From: Fragilariopsis cylindrus CCMP1102
Taxonomy: Eukaryota > Bacillariophyta > Bacillariophyceae > Bacillariales > Bacillariaceae
NCBI GenBank assembly: GCA_900095095.1
Contig: FMBT01000491.1
Coordinates: 1-64,000, forward strand
Direction: 5' to 3'
DNA: 64,000 nucleotides
This document shows positions 44,956 through 57,500 of this stretch, piece after piece. The notes under the pieces are model-generated. The model did not search any database. It was not told the origin of the DNA and worked only from the letters and a program-made list of their open reading frames with translations. Made by a program: the position numbers and the translations under genes. Positions within the stretch are counted from its first letter, which is position 1. Every line of letters begins with the position of its first letter.

Positions 44956-44975
44956 GATTTAGGCAGGGGTAATAT
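44956..44975. mobile_element. Left half of a split ultra-short hAT-like palindrome
   Basis: The 8-base repeat GATTTAGG (44956-44963) is followed by CAGGGGTAATAT (44964-44975). The right half, TACCCCTG (62218-62225) and the second GATTTAGG (62226-62233), lies beyond the outer retrotransposon. Without that insertion the core is the perfect 20-bp palindrome CAGGGGTAATATTACCCCTG between identical 8-bp repeats. Confidence 0.55.
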
Positions 44976-45357
44976 TGTTGAAATACAGAAATCGCAACGC
45001 CGTGGATATTGGTATGTTGCTTATTACGTAATGCTTGAAGATACTAGGATGATATATAGGTTTGAATACTATGTATGGCTAGCTTATTAACTTGTTGTTA
45101 TTATTTACCTATTGCATAAGTTCTATAATAAATAATGACCAACATTGATTGACATCCGAGGTGCCGATGGAGGTGCTTACATTAACGCAATGTAAGTACG
45201 ACACATCTCTTCTCTTCAATTATCAACCACACGATAATGCGCAGCATATATATATTTATTGTGAGGAAACAACATGCACAAGTGTCACGACGTTTATGAC
45301 ATAAAATGACTGTTGTGAAAAACCTCACGGGACCCATAAATAATTGAATCCCCAACA
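44976..45357 (-). repeat. 3' LTR of the outer copia element
   Basis: 382 bp, matching 61831-62212 with about one difference by eye. A purine-rich tract (on the minus strand, GTAGGAGTG) lies next to it at 45358-45368, as expected for the polypurine tract of a minus-strand element. Confidence 0.9.
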
Positions 45358-48300
45358 CACTCCTACATTTGAATTGATGTACTATCATCGATTCGAATGT
45401 AATCAACATGTCCCTTCCATTCAATTAGAAAGGTCCTTGGCAGCAGCTGCCTTAGCATCATTGTACTCTTTATTACATTGTGCTATCGAATCCTCATCGT
45501 GGCCCATGAGGGAGTTTCGATGAGTTCTAAACAGACTTCCTTGCAATGGCTTAGTTAAATAATCTGATACCATTTCCTTCGTGGGATGGTATATCACACG
45601 AATGCTTCCTTCTTTGATCTTGCTTGTCACATAGAAGTATCGGATATTGATGTGTCTAGTTCTCTTGGTACTAGACGCTTGTCCATTGTTCTCGAGCTGT
45701 ATTGTGCTCGTGTTGTCTTGTTGAACGACAACATCCGAACCAATCTTATTAAGGATTGAATCCGGATTGATTGACTTGAGCTGTTCACCAACGAATAATT
45801 GAATCCATTCAATAAAATTCATAGCGTCATCAACTGCAACCAGTTCTGCTTCAGTAGAGCTCTTTGTATTGATCTTCTGTTTCAGGGACATTGACATTAA
45901 GGCTCCTTGGCCTAATGTCAACACGGCACCAGTATGACTTCTCATGTCTTTGTGTATTGCAAACGATGCGTCTATAGACCACAGTAGTTTTCCACTTCCA
46001 TCCCATCCTAACACGAGAGGAATGGATATAGTTAACCTTAGATATTTCATTACTCTGGTCAGCTTTCGATAGTCAGAGCGTGTAGGGGCTTTGACTCGGG
46101 TACAGAGGTAAGCAACAGCCACTTGGAGATCTGGTCTTGCCCTCTTAGCAGCAAACAACAACCGAGCTGTCGATCGGTGGAAGAAATCTGCTCCTTTTTC
46201 ATTCAATAGCTCTGATCCTCATCCCACATCAAATAGATTGTCACTAGCTGGTGTGGGAGAGGTTCCGTTCATATCGCTTGGCATTTCGGCCAGTATGTCT
46301 TCTAGATAGTCATACATAGTGAACTTAACTTTGTTCTTTTCACTATAGTCAATGTTATACCGAGGTAGTCATGTATGTCACCAGTGGTAGCTGATAATGG
46401 CTTCTTGATAGTACCAAATTCTTTGTTTACATCATCAAGTACTGAGTCTATTACAGACTGCTTCATGTGCGATATTTTCAGGTCATCCACATGAAATTGG
46501 ATAGTACATTGGTTCCCTTCAATCATTTTGTTGAAGGTACATCTATCATAGCAGTTTGGTTCATACCCCCATTCAATCAATTGCTTGCTGAGCTTCTTGT
46601 AGAATAGGATAGCTCCAAGGAGTGTACCATACACGGCCTTGGTCAGTTTGGCATATACATATTCTTTTCCATTCCTCTCCACTATGTTTCGTTTGTATTT
46701 AGGATCAATGGCACATATCATTGTCACCATTGCTCCTTCGAACTTGAGGTAACAGTCCTTATCAGCTGGGTAGTCAGCCTGTAGAAAAGCGCCTGGTATA
46801 TCACAGGTGGCGACCTTCCTGCCTTCAATAGCATCCATCAGACAGGATGTCATCAGAGCATATATAGATACAGTTGGTGAGCTGGATTCATCTTTTGATA
46901 TGTATTCACGTTGGGGTCTTCCATCCGCACATCCCTCTTGCTTTAACCTTTCCACATCTTTTTCTTTTCAAGAACATAAGATAGTTTAGGGCTTCGAATC
47001 GTATTGAACGGCTTGCTTCTGATGGTAATAGCATCTTCACTGCTCCCATTCCTAGGAGGTTGTCATCAAGCTCCTTCATGGTTGCTTCATATCCCAATGC
47101 GCCGAATTCCTTTAACCCCCTATTGAAACCATACTGTGGAGTTGATTTCGATGCCTCTATATGACTATATGAGGTAATGGTGTTAAGGACATATGCTTGC
47201 TTTGAATGCGCTAGGTTCCAGTATGTACCCAGGTTCGAATCAAGCTCACGTGGGCGGACGGTTCTTCTTCTTCTACTTCTTCTTCAGATGTACCATTAGT
47301 AATAATGTCATCTTCGGATGATATGTTGGATTGCATCACATCATCGTCGTCAAGATCATCTTCAATTAAGTTAGTATTATCTTCAACGATGATTTTTCTC
47401 TTCTTCTTCTTCTTATCCTTCCCACATTCCTGCTTTGGCGTTGAGTTAGCTAGATTCATGCCAGATCGGGTGCGACTTTCAAGGATAATAGGTTCATCCT
47501 CATTCTCATTAAGGGTGTCCCTGTTGTGTTGCTGTATTGGATTCTGGAAGAAGTCGATTTGTGAGTCAGGGACATCACTGTCGCCACCAAACTGTTTTGA
47601 ATCCGGATCTGATTCGATAACAGTCTTATCTTTTGTTTCCAGTTTCAGTTCTTTTTTGAAGCTCCTCTCGATATTCTTCATCCATTTTGAAATCAATATC
47701 AGAGGCATTACTGTCATCATCATTGATCACATTAGCAGCAAAGTCGTCTAATGTAACTCTTCCATTGATGTCAGCAAATTCAATTCCTTCTGGTTGTCTT
47801 TCTTGTTCTCCAATCTCATTGACAGTATTGATCAGAGCTTCAGTAGTTGGAATGATTGTAACCCTGTTGACAGAAACGGGTTGCTTGGTGCTCAGCTTGA
47901 ACACCACATGACCACTGCCATTATCGGCACGACCGATGTACAGGGCATCGATAGATCTTTCTTCATCAGTACTATTAGTTCCTCCGGTATGTCCTTGGAC
48001 ATATTGTCCTACCTTGACAGTAGGGCATCTGAATTTCTTTCCTGTTACTATTTCTCTTGGAGATAATATGGAATGGATGCCATTCTGTTTGGGTAGTGAG
48101 TTGATTAGCATTGTAACTCGGAGGACCATTTCAACTGTGAATCGTTTGGGAAGTTTCTTGTATGGCATCATCATTCTTACTGCTCTGATTCTTTCTTTAA
48201 GGAATCTAATTTGTCTTTCAACAGTCTCAACATGCCTGTCAGCATCACATGTTGATAGAGTGATGTTGTATGGCTTGTCTTGTAGTTCATGTTTGATGCA

Positions 48301-51300
48301 TTCGAATGCACCATCCGCTTCAATTGTTACAACCTTAAACACACTCCTACTTTTGTATGTTTGTACTATCTTCAGAATGCATGCCAGTATGGCATCTCGA
48401 TTGTTCTTTCTAACACAGTATGTTTGTATCAGCCCAATGTGCTTGGAGTGTGATATACGAAACTTGATTCCGTTGATATGCATGATATCAATTGCTAAGT
48501 GGATATTGGAGTATTCTTTCATGATGAAAGATGGGATGTCTGTTACGTCATCCTCTCTTGGCATAATGCTCTTGTTCTTGACAGTCTTTCCTTTCATTGC
48601 TGGGACGTCAGGTCCAAATATTTGTTTGGCAATACGTACATCCCTCCTTGTGAAAGGGCTGTTACCAATAACATTATGTTCAATTGCATTAGCCAGATCA
48701 AAGTCACTAGGGCATGCTAGTGCTTCTTGGAGATCCCTGACTTTTGCAGCTCTTCTACAATCGATTGCAGAAAAGTGTGCACTCTCCCCTTTTACAGTTT
48801 GATGTGCCATGACAATATGGTGGTCGTCATCGGTGGTGATATCAATACAGTACATCCCATTGGATGTCTTACCAAATCTGATATATGAACCGTCATCATT
48901 GAATACATATATTGCATTGTCAATGGCGCTGTCCATAACCACTCGCTTGGTATCAGTTAGCATGGCTAGTGATAGCAAGTTTGCTACTCCATTAGGATAG
49001 AAATAGTAACCGTCCGATGGGAGAGGCAGAGTGTCAAGGTCATCACACAGACGTCCAATATCCTTGATCTGGAATTTCGAATCTGTAGTCCGTACGGAAA
49101 TAGAACTGTTCTCATCAGCTTGGATGTCAGCCAGGAGGAAGGCATCTTTGAAGATGTGAATAGTAGATCCGCTATCAATAGCAATGGTGGTCCGTGGGCC
49201 GACATGCTTACCCCCCCCACTCCTTGCTTTCGGTGATTGAATTGTAGCAGACTATTCAAATGCTGGAAGTAAATCAGAAACAAAGATAGGATCAGTTGTA
49301 ACAGAAACAACTTGGTGATTAAGGACATAGGCACCGTCCCAAATCATACCACCAGTCCAGTAAGGAGAGATGGCATCATACCAGGTGAGATCTTGACATG
49401 ATGGGTCATCTATAGGATAGATGACTGACGTGGACGTATGTACAGGGATACGAGGAATTTTGGATCGAGACTGGGTGCCAGCATGGGTTCGATCCTTGGT
49501 TCGGCTGTTATCATTCGCCAAATGTGGGTTTGGCCCTGAGATAACAGAGTGCCTCTTATGGCTGCGTTTGCGCGCAAAGAAGACATGTAGGTGGCTTCCG
49601 GAGGAGGTCTTGTTGTTCTTGGAGTTGTGCTTTCTTGAGATGGATTTTGGACGCATCCCAATGATTGGATGGGTAAAAATCTTAAGTCTAGAAAGCGTGT
49701 GCTCAAATCGTTGAAGCACATTGTAGATCGGGTTGATGTAGTTAATTTTATTGAATATAATGGAATCGATCTCCATGATTGTTTCACCAGCTGTTATGAT
49801 AGCGTCGCCAATTGCTTCACACATATATGCAATGATTTTGCAATATGTGATCCAAACATTATTGTATAGCGAGTAGCATGTATACCTGGGTAGTAATCCG
49901 GTAGAGAGTAGAAACCATCCTAAACAGATGGATGAATAGATTGTTTTAATCCATCCAGTATCATACGGATGATAGGGCATTCGGTCTTCCTTTAAGAACG
50001 GCCCTGACGAAAATCCGACGTATCTAGGATCAAATTGAATCCATAGATAGTCATGATGTGGAATTTCGGTAACCCGTGGCGTTGGAGCACAAGGTTTAGT
50101 GTATTATCTTTTAGTTTGGACTCAAGCAACTCAACTGTGTTAACACCGCAGTTGACCAATTTTCGGGTCACTTTATTGATCCACTGATTGGGTTTGCGAC
50201 GTCGTTGATTGATTGATACAGCCACCACTGTGTGGTGCAACAACACATGAGCTGCAGGAAAGAGCTCGCGTTCATCATCTGGACCAATTTCAGTGATCAT
50301 TCGATCATATCTAGCAGGGTAGAACCTGATATGATCATAGTGTCTCTCTGTTTCCTCTTTGAGGTAGCGGACTGTATCACCATGTAGAGCAGTCTGATTG
50401 ACATCTCTAAGTTGCTGACCTAGTCTTCTAGCGGCTTCTGCAATACTGCAGTCTTCAAAGAGTTCAGCCAGTGTTTCAGTATCACGAATCCCTGAGAGTT
50501 TCAATTTCTCACGGATAACATCAGAGTAGTCAATGATGTGTTCAGGGGTAGGACTAACATATTCATAGCTGATGAGATCTGGCTCGTCGATACCATAGTG
50601 CTTGATTCGAACTGTTCCTGTATTCTTGACACGTTGTGCTGTGAGGTAGACAACTGTTTCAAAGCCATGCGCCTTGTTGATGGTGATGGGAGATTTTCCA
50701 GTCTTAGGACGGTTACGGTTCTCATCAAGTTCACGATTCCATTCATCAGTGTCCCAGTCACTTGAATCACCATGTCGGTCTCCTGCATGGTCAATGTCAG
50801 AGTTACTGTCAAAATCAGTTGAATCTCCTGGACGTTCAGCGACATGGGCGCAGGTTACAAAATCTGGCTCGTTGTCATCATAGATGTCATCCACATCTTG
50901 TAGTTGTGCAAAGCTTGCTCCAAAGAAACGATCGTTATCAGCCTCTTTGGTGGCTTCAGCAATGACTGTCGCCATAACTGATGCATTGAATTCAACTGGA
51001 CTGATGACATCCGGTGGCAGTTCTTCAATTGTTAGTTCTTGTTCTGGATCAGATAAGTTTTCTCCAGCCTCCTCTTGAATAGATGACACTGGATCCGGTA
51101 CGGATGATGCTTCGTGATATGACACGACAGCATCTTCAGTAGGTGCATTCTTTGCTGGTCCAGCAAAGGTTGATAGCAACGCTAGCGCGTCGTTGATTGT
51201 ATTGGGGTAACAATCGCCTTTAGCAGTAGAGTAAGTGGTCATTAAATGAGCTTTAAGATCCTTATTTAATGAATTCTTCACAATCAGTCGAGCGACAATT

Positions 51301-51622
51301 CGCTCTTCAACAAGTTTATCATATGGTGCTTGATCTTCCGGTGTAAGCTTGAGATAAGCATCGAGAGTGACGGGTGCCGGAAGAGTTGATTGTAGTACCT
51401 TGTCAAATGAAGCTTGTCCAAATGCGAACTTTCCACATGTGAATATAGCTGATTTGTATCGATCTTGTACTTGTTTTGAGAATGTGGAGTCATCTACATT
51501 AGCTGCCTGTTTGAAAGCAATTGCAGCATGTAAGGTGTGGAGGTTTTGGAATTCTTGATCGACTTTAACAATGCCATTGGTTTGTGCGCATACTGAACGA
51601 AGGATTTGTAAGAATCCTATTA

Positions 51623-52435
51623 TGTTAAATTATACATAGTACTCAAGCGTAGGAGTCATATGTCGTACATAAGCCCCGCGGAGTAGAAATACAAGCGCGA
51701 TCAGATTAGTGAGTGAGAATGCACGTGTATGCATTATTGAGATAAAAGAGAACCGAAAGTTAGCTAAAAGCCAACATCGTACTGTTGGAGTTGAAGTGAC
51801 TGTCGAAGCAGTTGTCGAAGCAATTGGAACCGAGCGCAAATAAGAGAAGTGCTTAGGTATATTTATACAAATCGGAACACGATTAGGAAGAGTGTCCGAA
51901 TACATAGAACACGATTATGAAGAGTGTTATACATATGGAAGTCGAACAGATGTCGATGTCCACCTTTGAACCGCTAATGCGATATATATGCATTGAGGCG
52001 AAGTGAGTTAGGAACAGAAAGTTGTATGCAGGGTTACTGGAAACCGCAATACTAAAATACGAAGAAAAGAGCAGAATTACCTCGATTACGAGAAATGAAC
52101 AATTACTGTCTTTTATTGTTGAGAAATTGTAATAACCATAGACTAATTAAACAAGTGTGTTAATAACAACTTTTGCGTTTGAACATATCGTTGTCTGGAA
52201 AGATAATAGAAATATCTACATTTACAGAGTGAACATTGTTCGGAAGAACTTTCAGCATTCTAAAAGGGAGAGTATCCTGGTAGAACATCGCAACCAGTCT
52301 ATAAGAATCGAGAGTATCTTTTCTTACCGTCATAGCAGAATCTTACAAGACCGAAGAGTAAGATTGTCTGAATATCAAATCCTATTTGATACTGAACCCG
52401 TTTCAACAATCATCGATTGTTTGTGAAACTTATCA
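51623..52435 (+). repeat. 5' LTR of the nested copia element
   Basis: 813 bp, the same length and by eye the same sequence as 60233-61045 (constant offset 8610). It must hold the promoter of the element. No clear match to the usual initiator-Met tRNA primer site is seen directly after it. Confidence 0.92.
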
Positions 52436-52632
52436 GATTAACAGTCGCAATTCTATCCTATAGAACTGCTGATCAACTTCCTTTGATTTCATTTTGAACA
52501 TCAAGAGGACCGGAGATCCAATTAAATTTAATTGATATTATTGAATTAACGATCTCGAAAGAAGTCTAAATACAATATACTCATACCTCAAGTCTTACCG
52601 AATAAGCAACTAGAGAAGTCATTCAACTGTGA

Positions 52633-54510
52633 ATGAATCAAGAAGAAGAAAAAGAAGGAACAGCTAATAATCCACTACCTACAACAGGAAGTGATAATAG
52701 CGATAGTCCATCTTATTCTTACTTGTCGGCAGCCAGCCTATCGCCAATACCCGAAGCGTCGCTCGACAGCTCTACTCCTCCAAGAGAAGATCCAAGTCTA
52801 CTGACACCTTTGCGTCAAAGTACTACCTCTCCAAGGTCCGCGAAACCACTCAAGAGAAAGCAGCAATATCTATCGACGAGAGGAGAAGCAGAACCTGAAG
52901 CGAAACTAGATCATAACAACAGCGCTCTAAGCGGCTCTAGTTCCGGCGATTCAACAGATTCTGCTATACCCAGCTTGGATTCATATCTAGCAGTACATCA
53001 GATCAAATCTATTGTCTCGAAAGAAACAACAAACGACCCAGAAGAGAGTATCGAAGGAAACGACGATAACAACAAAGGAACAAGTCCACCTGATCCTTCA
53101 GATCCTCAAGACCCATCCGATCCACCTGACGATCCTTCTAAGACTACAATGCCGTCCACTCGAACAACACCCACGGTAGCGACAACTGCTATAGTTCAAA
53201 AAGATCTAGAACATCTGTTAGTAGATATCATGGCACTTAAGCTCACGGATTATGTCTCGTTAGCACTTCACCGTCAAGGATGTCGTTCCTTTGAAGATTT
53301 CTGTGTATTAGATGAAATTGACACAGACACTCTTCAATACGATACAATAGATGGTATTTCTAATACGATTAAAGCAGAGCCATGTAATTCGACAGACAGG
53401 AAGAAGATCAAGCGTGCTGTTGCCTACTGCGCATTTCGTGAAAGTGATGGATCTGATGCTGAGAGACGTAATCCAACAGCATGGGTTGCAGCTGATTACT
53501 CTACATGGTGTAGAACTGGATATCCTGCCTGGCTTATCACACTCTCGAATGCAGCGTCAGTAACCTCATCTTCAGGAACGAGTGGTAGTTCAGCTGGTAC
53601 TATCTTTTTACCTAAAAGCCAATTAGAAAAGGACCAAGATGCATTGCTTGTTAGCTGGAATAGAAGCCCAAGAGATATTGCTAAATATCCACATATCAAG
53701 GATGATGTAGGTTACGGAGAATGGTTTATCAAGATGAAACGGCAATTGAAGGCTGATCGATTATGGCGGGTAGCAGCACCTAATTGGACAATTGCTAAGA
53801 ATTGCAGTACAGGATCCGATACAACTTTAGCCGAACTTCAGCTAAACTATTTCGAACAGATCCTAGCTGCAGTTCTTCAGAATCCCGAAGGTAAAGGTTT
53901 ACTAACCACACATCCAGAAGATTCACTTTATGTATGGAAAAAGCATGAGGAACATCAGACGTCATCTGATTCTGCAATGCAAGGTACACATCTCTTGATG
54001 AATAAGATAATGTCTTTAACGATTACTAAGTTCGATACAAGATACGAATTTCTCATTTCGTTCCAAGAATGTGCTGACAAGTATGACAAGATCGCAAGAA
54101 AGCCTCTCGACGAAGAGTTTAAGATTATGCTTCTTCAAAAAGCTACTAATCCTGATGTCGCTCTTTCCAATAGTTGGGTACAAAAGACAGAAGCAAAGAG
54201 AGCCAATGCGTTACCTGGTGCACCTACTACTGTTTCATATACGGAATACCTAAAGTTCCTAATGCAACAATCAAAGGTACACGATTTGAACACTCCATTC
54301 AAACGGCCAACTCGCCATGCGCATCAAGCTGAATCATTTTACAATGATAATGACAACGGCGTTATCGACGGAGAAGACGATGGTACTAGTGATTTCATTG
54401 CAAATATGTCCATTTCTGGTGAAACTATGAGCAATGAACAAACGGTACTCGCCTTCGCCGCCTATCAACGCAACCCGTCCGCCACCTCGTCCTCGAGATC
54501 CAGAAGCTGA
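52633..54510 (+). CDS. gag of the nested copia element
   Basis: 625 residues from the ATG at 52633, about 200 bases after the 5' LTR. The N-terminal third is Ser/Pro/Asp-rich and disordered; the remainder is the helical gag region typical of diatom copia elements. It should form the virus-like particle of the element. It overlaps the pol frame by 77 bases. Confidence 0.82.
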   Translation: MNQEEEKEGTANNPLPTTGSDNSDSPSYSYLSAASLSPIPEASLDSSTPPREDPSLLTPLRQSTTSPRSAKPLKRKQQYLSTRGEAEPEAKLDHNNSALSGSSSGDSTDSAIPSLDSYLAVHQIKSIVSKETTNDPEESIEGNDDNNKGTSPPDPSDPQDPSDPPDDPSKTTMPSTRTTPTVATTAIVQKDLEHLLVDIMALKLTDYVSLALHRQGCRSFEDFCVLDEIDTDTLQYDTIDGISNTIKAEPCNSTDRKKIKRAVAYCAFRESDGSDAERRNPTAWVAADYSTWCRTGYPAWLITLSNAASVTSSSGTSGSSAGTIFLPKSQLEKDQDALLVSWNRSPRDIAKYPHIKDDVGYGEWFIKMKRQLKADRLWRVAAPNWTIAKNCSTGSDTTLAELQLNYFEQILAAVLQNPEGKGLLTTHPEDSLYVWKKHEEHQTSSDSAMQGTHLLMNKIMSLTITKFDTRYEFLISFQECADKYDKIARKPLDEEFKIMLLQKATNPDVALSNSWVQKTEAKRANALPGAPTTVSYTEYLKFLMQQSKVHDLNTPFKRPTRHAHQAESFYNDNDNGVIDGEDDGTSDFIANMSISGETMSNEQTVLAFAAYQRNPSATSSSRSRS

Positions 54511-57500
54511 TATCGACCAAGCAATCTACAGCAAGTGTTCTAGGGAATTTCGCATTGCATGGAGCAAGGAGCCAACGGATATCAAGAAGCAGATTCTTAA
54601 ACAGAATAACAACAAATCTCCTAAGCAAGGTGCTAAGAAGAATAGTGAATTAGCTGTTTACATGGGTCAGTCTGAAGGCTACGAAACAGATACATCTGCA
54701 TATTCAGAAGCCACGTACGGATACGACGCTGATGACAATGACGATCAATCTGTTATTGAAGCTACCGAGCTAGTTGCAAATGCAGCAAGAAGACGCCCCA
54801 ATGGAATCCTCAAGAAGAAAGATCTTCCAAAGAAGACCGATCTACCAATTGCTGATCCACGAAGAATGCTGTCCAATAGATCTACACCATTAATCGGAAA
54901 AGATGGAAATATCACTGGACATCTCACGTATACAGCCTCCATGGCAGTAATCCGTCACCGATTCGATCAAGTCGATTCTTCGCAAGCAGTTTCCATCGAA
55001 GATAACTATGTCATATCCGTCAATGCAACCAAATTCTTTGATGAACCGCTTGCATTAATGGACGGAGGCGCTAATGGTGGAATCGCAGGCAGCGATATGA
55101 GAGTTATGTCATACAACTCGGACGGACGACGTGTTAATATTGGCATTGCAGGTGATCATCAAATGACGGGCAAGAAACTCGGTACCTTTTGCGCTGTGAT
55201 CGAAACTCGATTCGGACGTGTTCTAGCAATATTCCATCAATATGCTCATGTACCCGAACAAAGACGATCCATCCATTCAAAATGCCAATTTCAAGCGCAT
55301 CACAACCTAGTTGGTGATACAGCGACAGCCTATGGCGGTCTTCAACGCATCGATACAGCAGATGGGTATCAACTACCTTTAACTATTCGAGCAGGATTAC
55401 CATACATCCGTCAAACGTATCCCACAGATGCTGATATGAACCTTCCACAAGTACAATTTACTTCACCTTCTCAATGGGATCCCAATCTTAATGATGATAA
55501 CCGTACATCAGAAGAAATGATACGAACATTTCCTCCTATTCCTAAAGAAGCCATCGATAACTTCTATGATGAATATGGAAGAACTAACTACGAATATTTA
55601 CAAAAGCGTGTAAATAAAACCGTTGAGATTGAACATGACGATGATGACAGTGTTGGTACTATGCCCGGTTTACAAGATCGAGCTCGAGAAGATTCCTCAA
55701 GTGATGATGATAGTGTTGTGGAACATATCAGACCATCTACCTCAATTGAATGGAATGTTCCAATCGATGACTCCAATGGGGAGAAGTTCGTATGTCCTCG
55801 AATTCAACAACAAAAGATTAAACGTACCACCAAGCGAAAAGCAAGACGAATTAAGGTTGCTGCAGCAAGAAAGAAATTAATTGACAATACTCCATTTGCT
55901 ACAGACGCTAATGAACCAATTGTCCCCTTTATTGATAACATGGGCAATAATGAGGAATCATCTACAATGGTAGACGGTATAAAATTCTTTCCGGCAGAAC
56001 GTAATTCGACTTGCACCGACATTATTGAGGACAATAATATCGAAGATTTGAACGATCAAATATTTTATGACTCCACTGAAGTACTTCATGATCCTAACAT
56101 CTTTGTTGACACTGTATCCGACACAGCGTATCTAGATGACATGTCGACACCTCGACCTACGGAGCACGAGTACTGGGAAGACTTTCTATCAAATGAAGTC
56201 ACTCAACGTCTTATTTATCAAGGCATCATTGATTCCTGTGAACAATATGACATCAACGCTAACGATATAGCTTCTGTAATGACGCCTCTCAAGCCAAGAT
56301 ATTCGGTACCTACACCGATTGACTACGAATCCAAACGGAAATATTTTGCACATCTACCGGCAGATATTATTAGAAATACCTTCAAGAATACAACGCAAAA
56401 TATGAAGCTGCCTCCATCTACGAACCTGCACAAAATGTTCAAGTCACCTAATCCTTCTGCAAACCTCAAACGTCGAGACGAAGCTGATGCAACTGACATG
56501 ATCTATTCAAATACACCTGCTATAAATGGTGGTGAGAAATGTGCTCATATCTTCGTTGGTAAAAAGTCAAAATTGACTGATGCATACAAGGTTAAAAATG
56601 GTTCTTCTGAAGAATTTCTAGAAAGCCTACAAGATCGAGTCCGTTATCGAGGATGTCCTACAGGATTAGAAGCAGATAATGCTCCTATGTACCGCGGTTG
56701 GAAAAACTCACGATATCTCCGAGATATATGTATTTCCCAGTGGCAGTGTGAATCGAAATATCAGCATCAAAATTACGCTGAAAATCGATGGCAAACTGTC
56801 AAGCGTTACACTAACCGAGTCATGGATCGCAGCGGCTGCCCTCCTTACATTTGGTTTCTAGCATTATCGTATGTCATCTTCTGCCTCAATCATTGTGTTG
56901 ATCCTATGCTCGGAGATGGAACCAAAAGTCCTTTGCAAATCGCGACATTCCAAATGACCGATATTAGTCCTCTGCTGTACTTTTATTTTTGGGAACCTGT
57001 TTATTTTCTTCTCGATGAAAAAGAACGAAAGTTTCCAGGAAAATCAAAAGAATGCAGAGGCCATTGGGTAGGAGTATCAGAACACATTGGAAACAAGATG
57101 ACCTACAAAATCATTACAGATGATACTGGAGAAGAAATTTGCCGATCTGCCATACGTACTGCACGGGACACTACGATGAAGAATCTACGCGAAGATCCAA
57201 TCACGATTGATGATAACCTACTCAACGTAGAAGATATCATTTCTCCAGCAGAAGAAATTGCAAATATCAAGTTAAAAGAAGTAACCTCGGGAAATACTTT
57301 TAACAATTTTGATACTACAGCAATATTAAAGAACATCGACGACCAACTACAAGAGGAACTGAAAGTAAAAGCAAAAGCTAAAGCTCATCAACTACAAGAA
57401 GAAGCGGATGACTACTTTCTTGATTCAAATGAACAGCAGACTGGTCATTTTAACACAGCACCTCCTGTTGTCCCCGTTAAATCGTCGCTGCCCAAACGTT

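Noticed and set aside
47211-47723. Separate acidic host gene inside 45-49 kb
   Set aside because: It lies within the outer copia element, in order with its pol parts, so it is part of that element.
51630-51905. Small genes inside the 813-bp LTRs (also 52157-52426 and the copies at 60240 and 60767)
   Set aside because: They occur identically in both LTRs and have no coding character; they are chance frames in repeat DNA.
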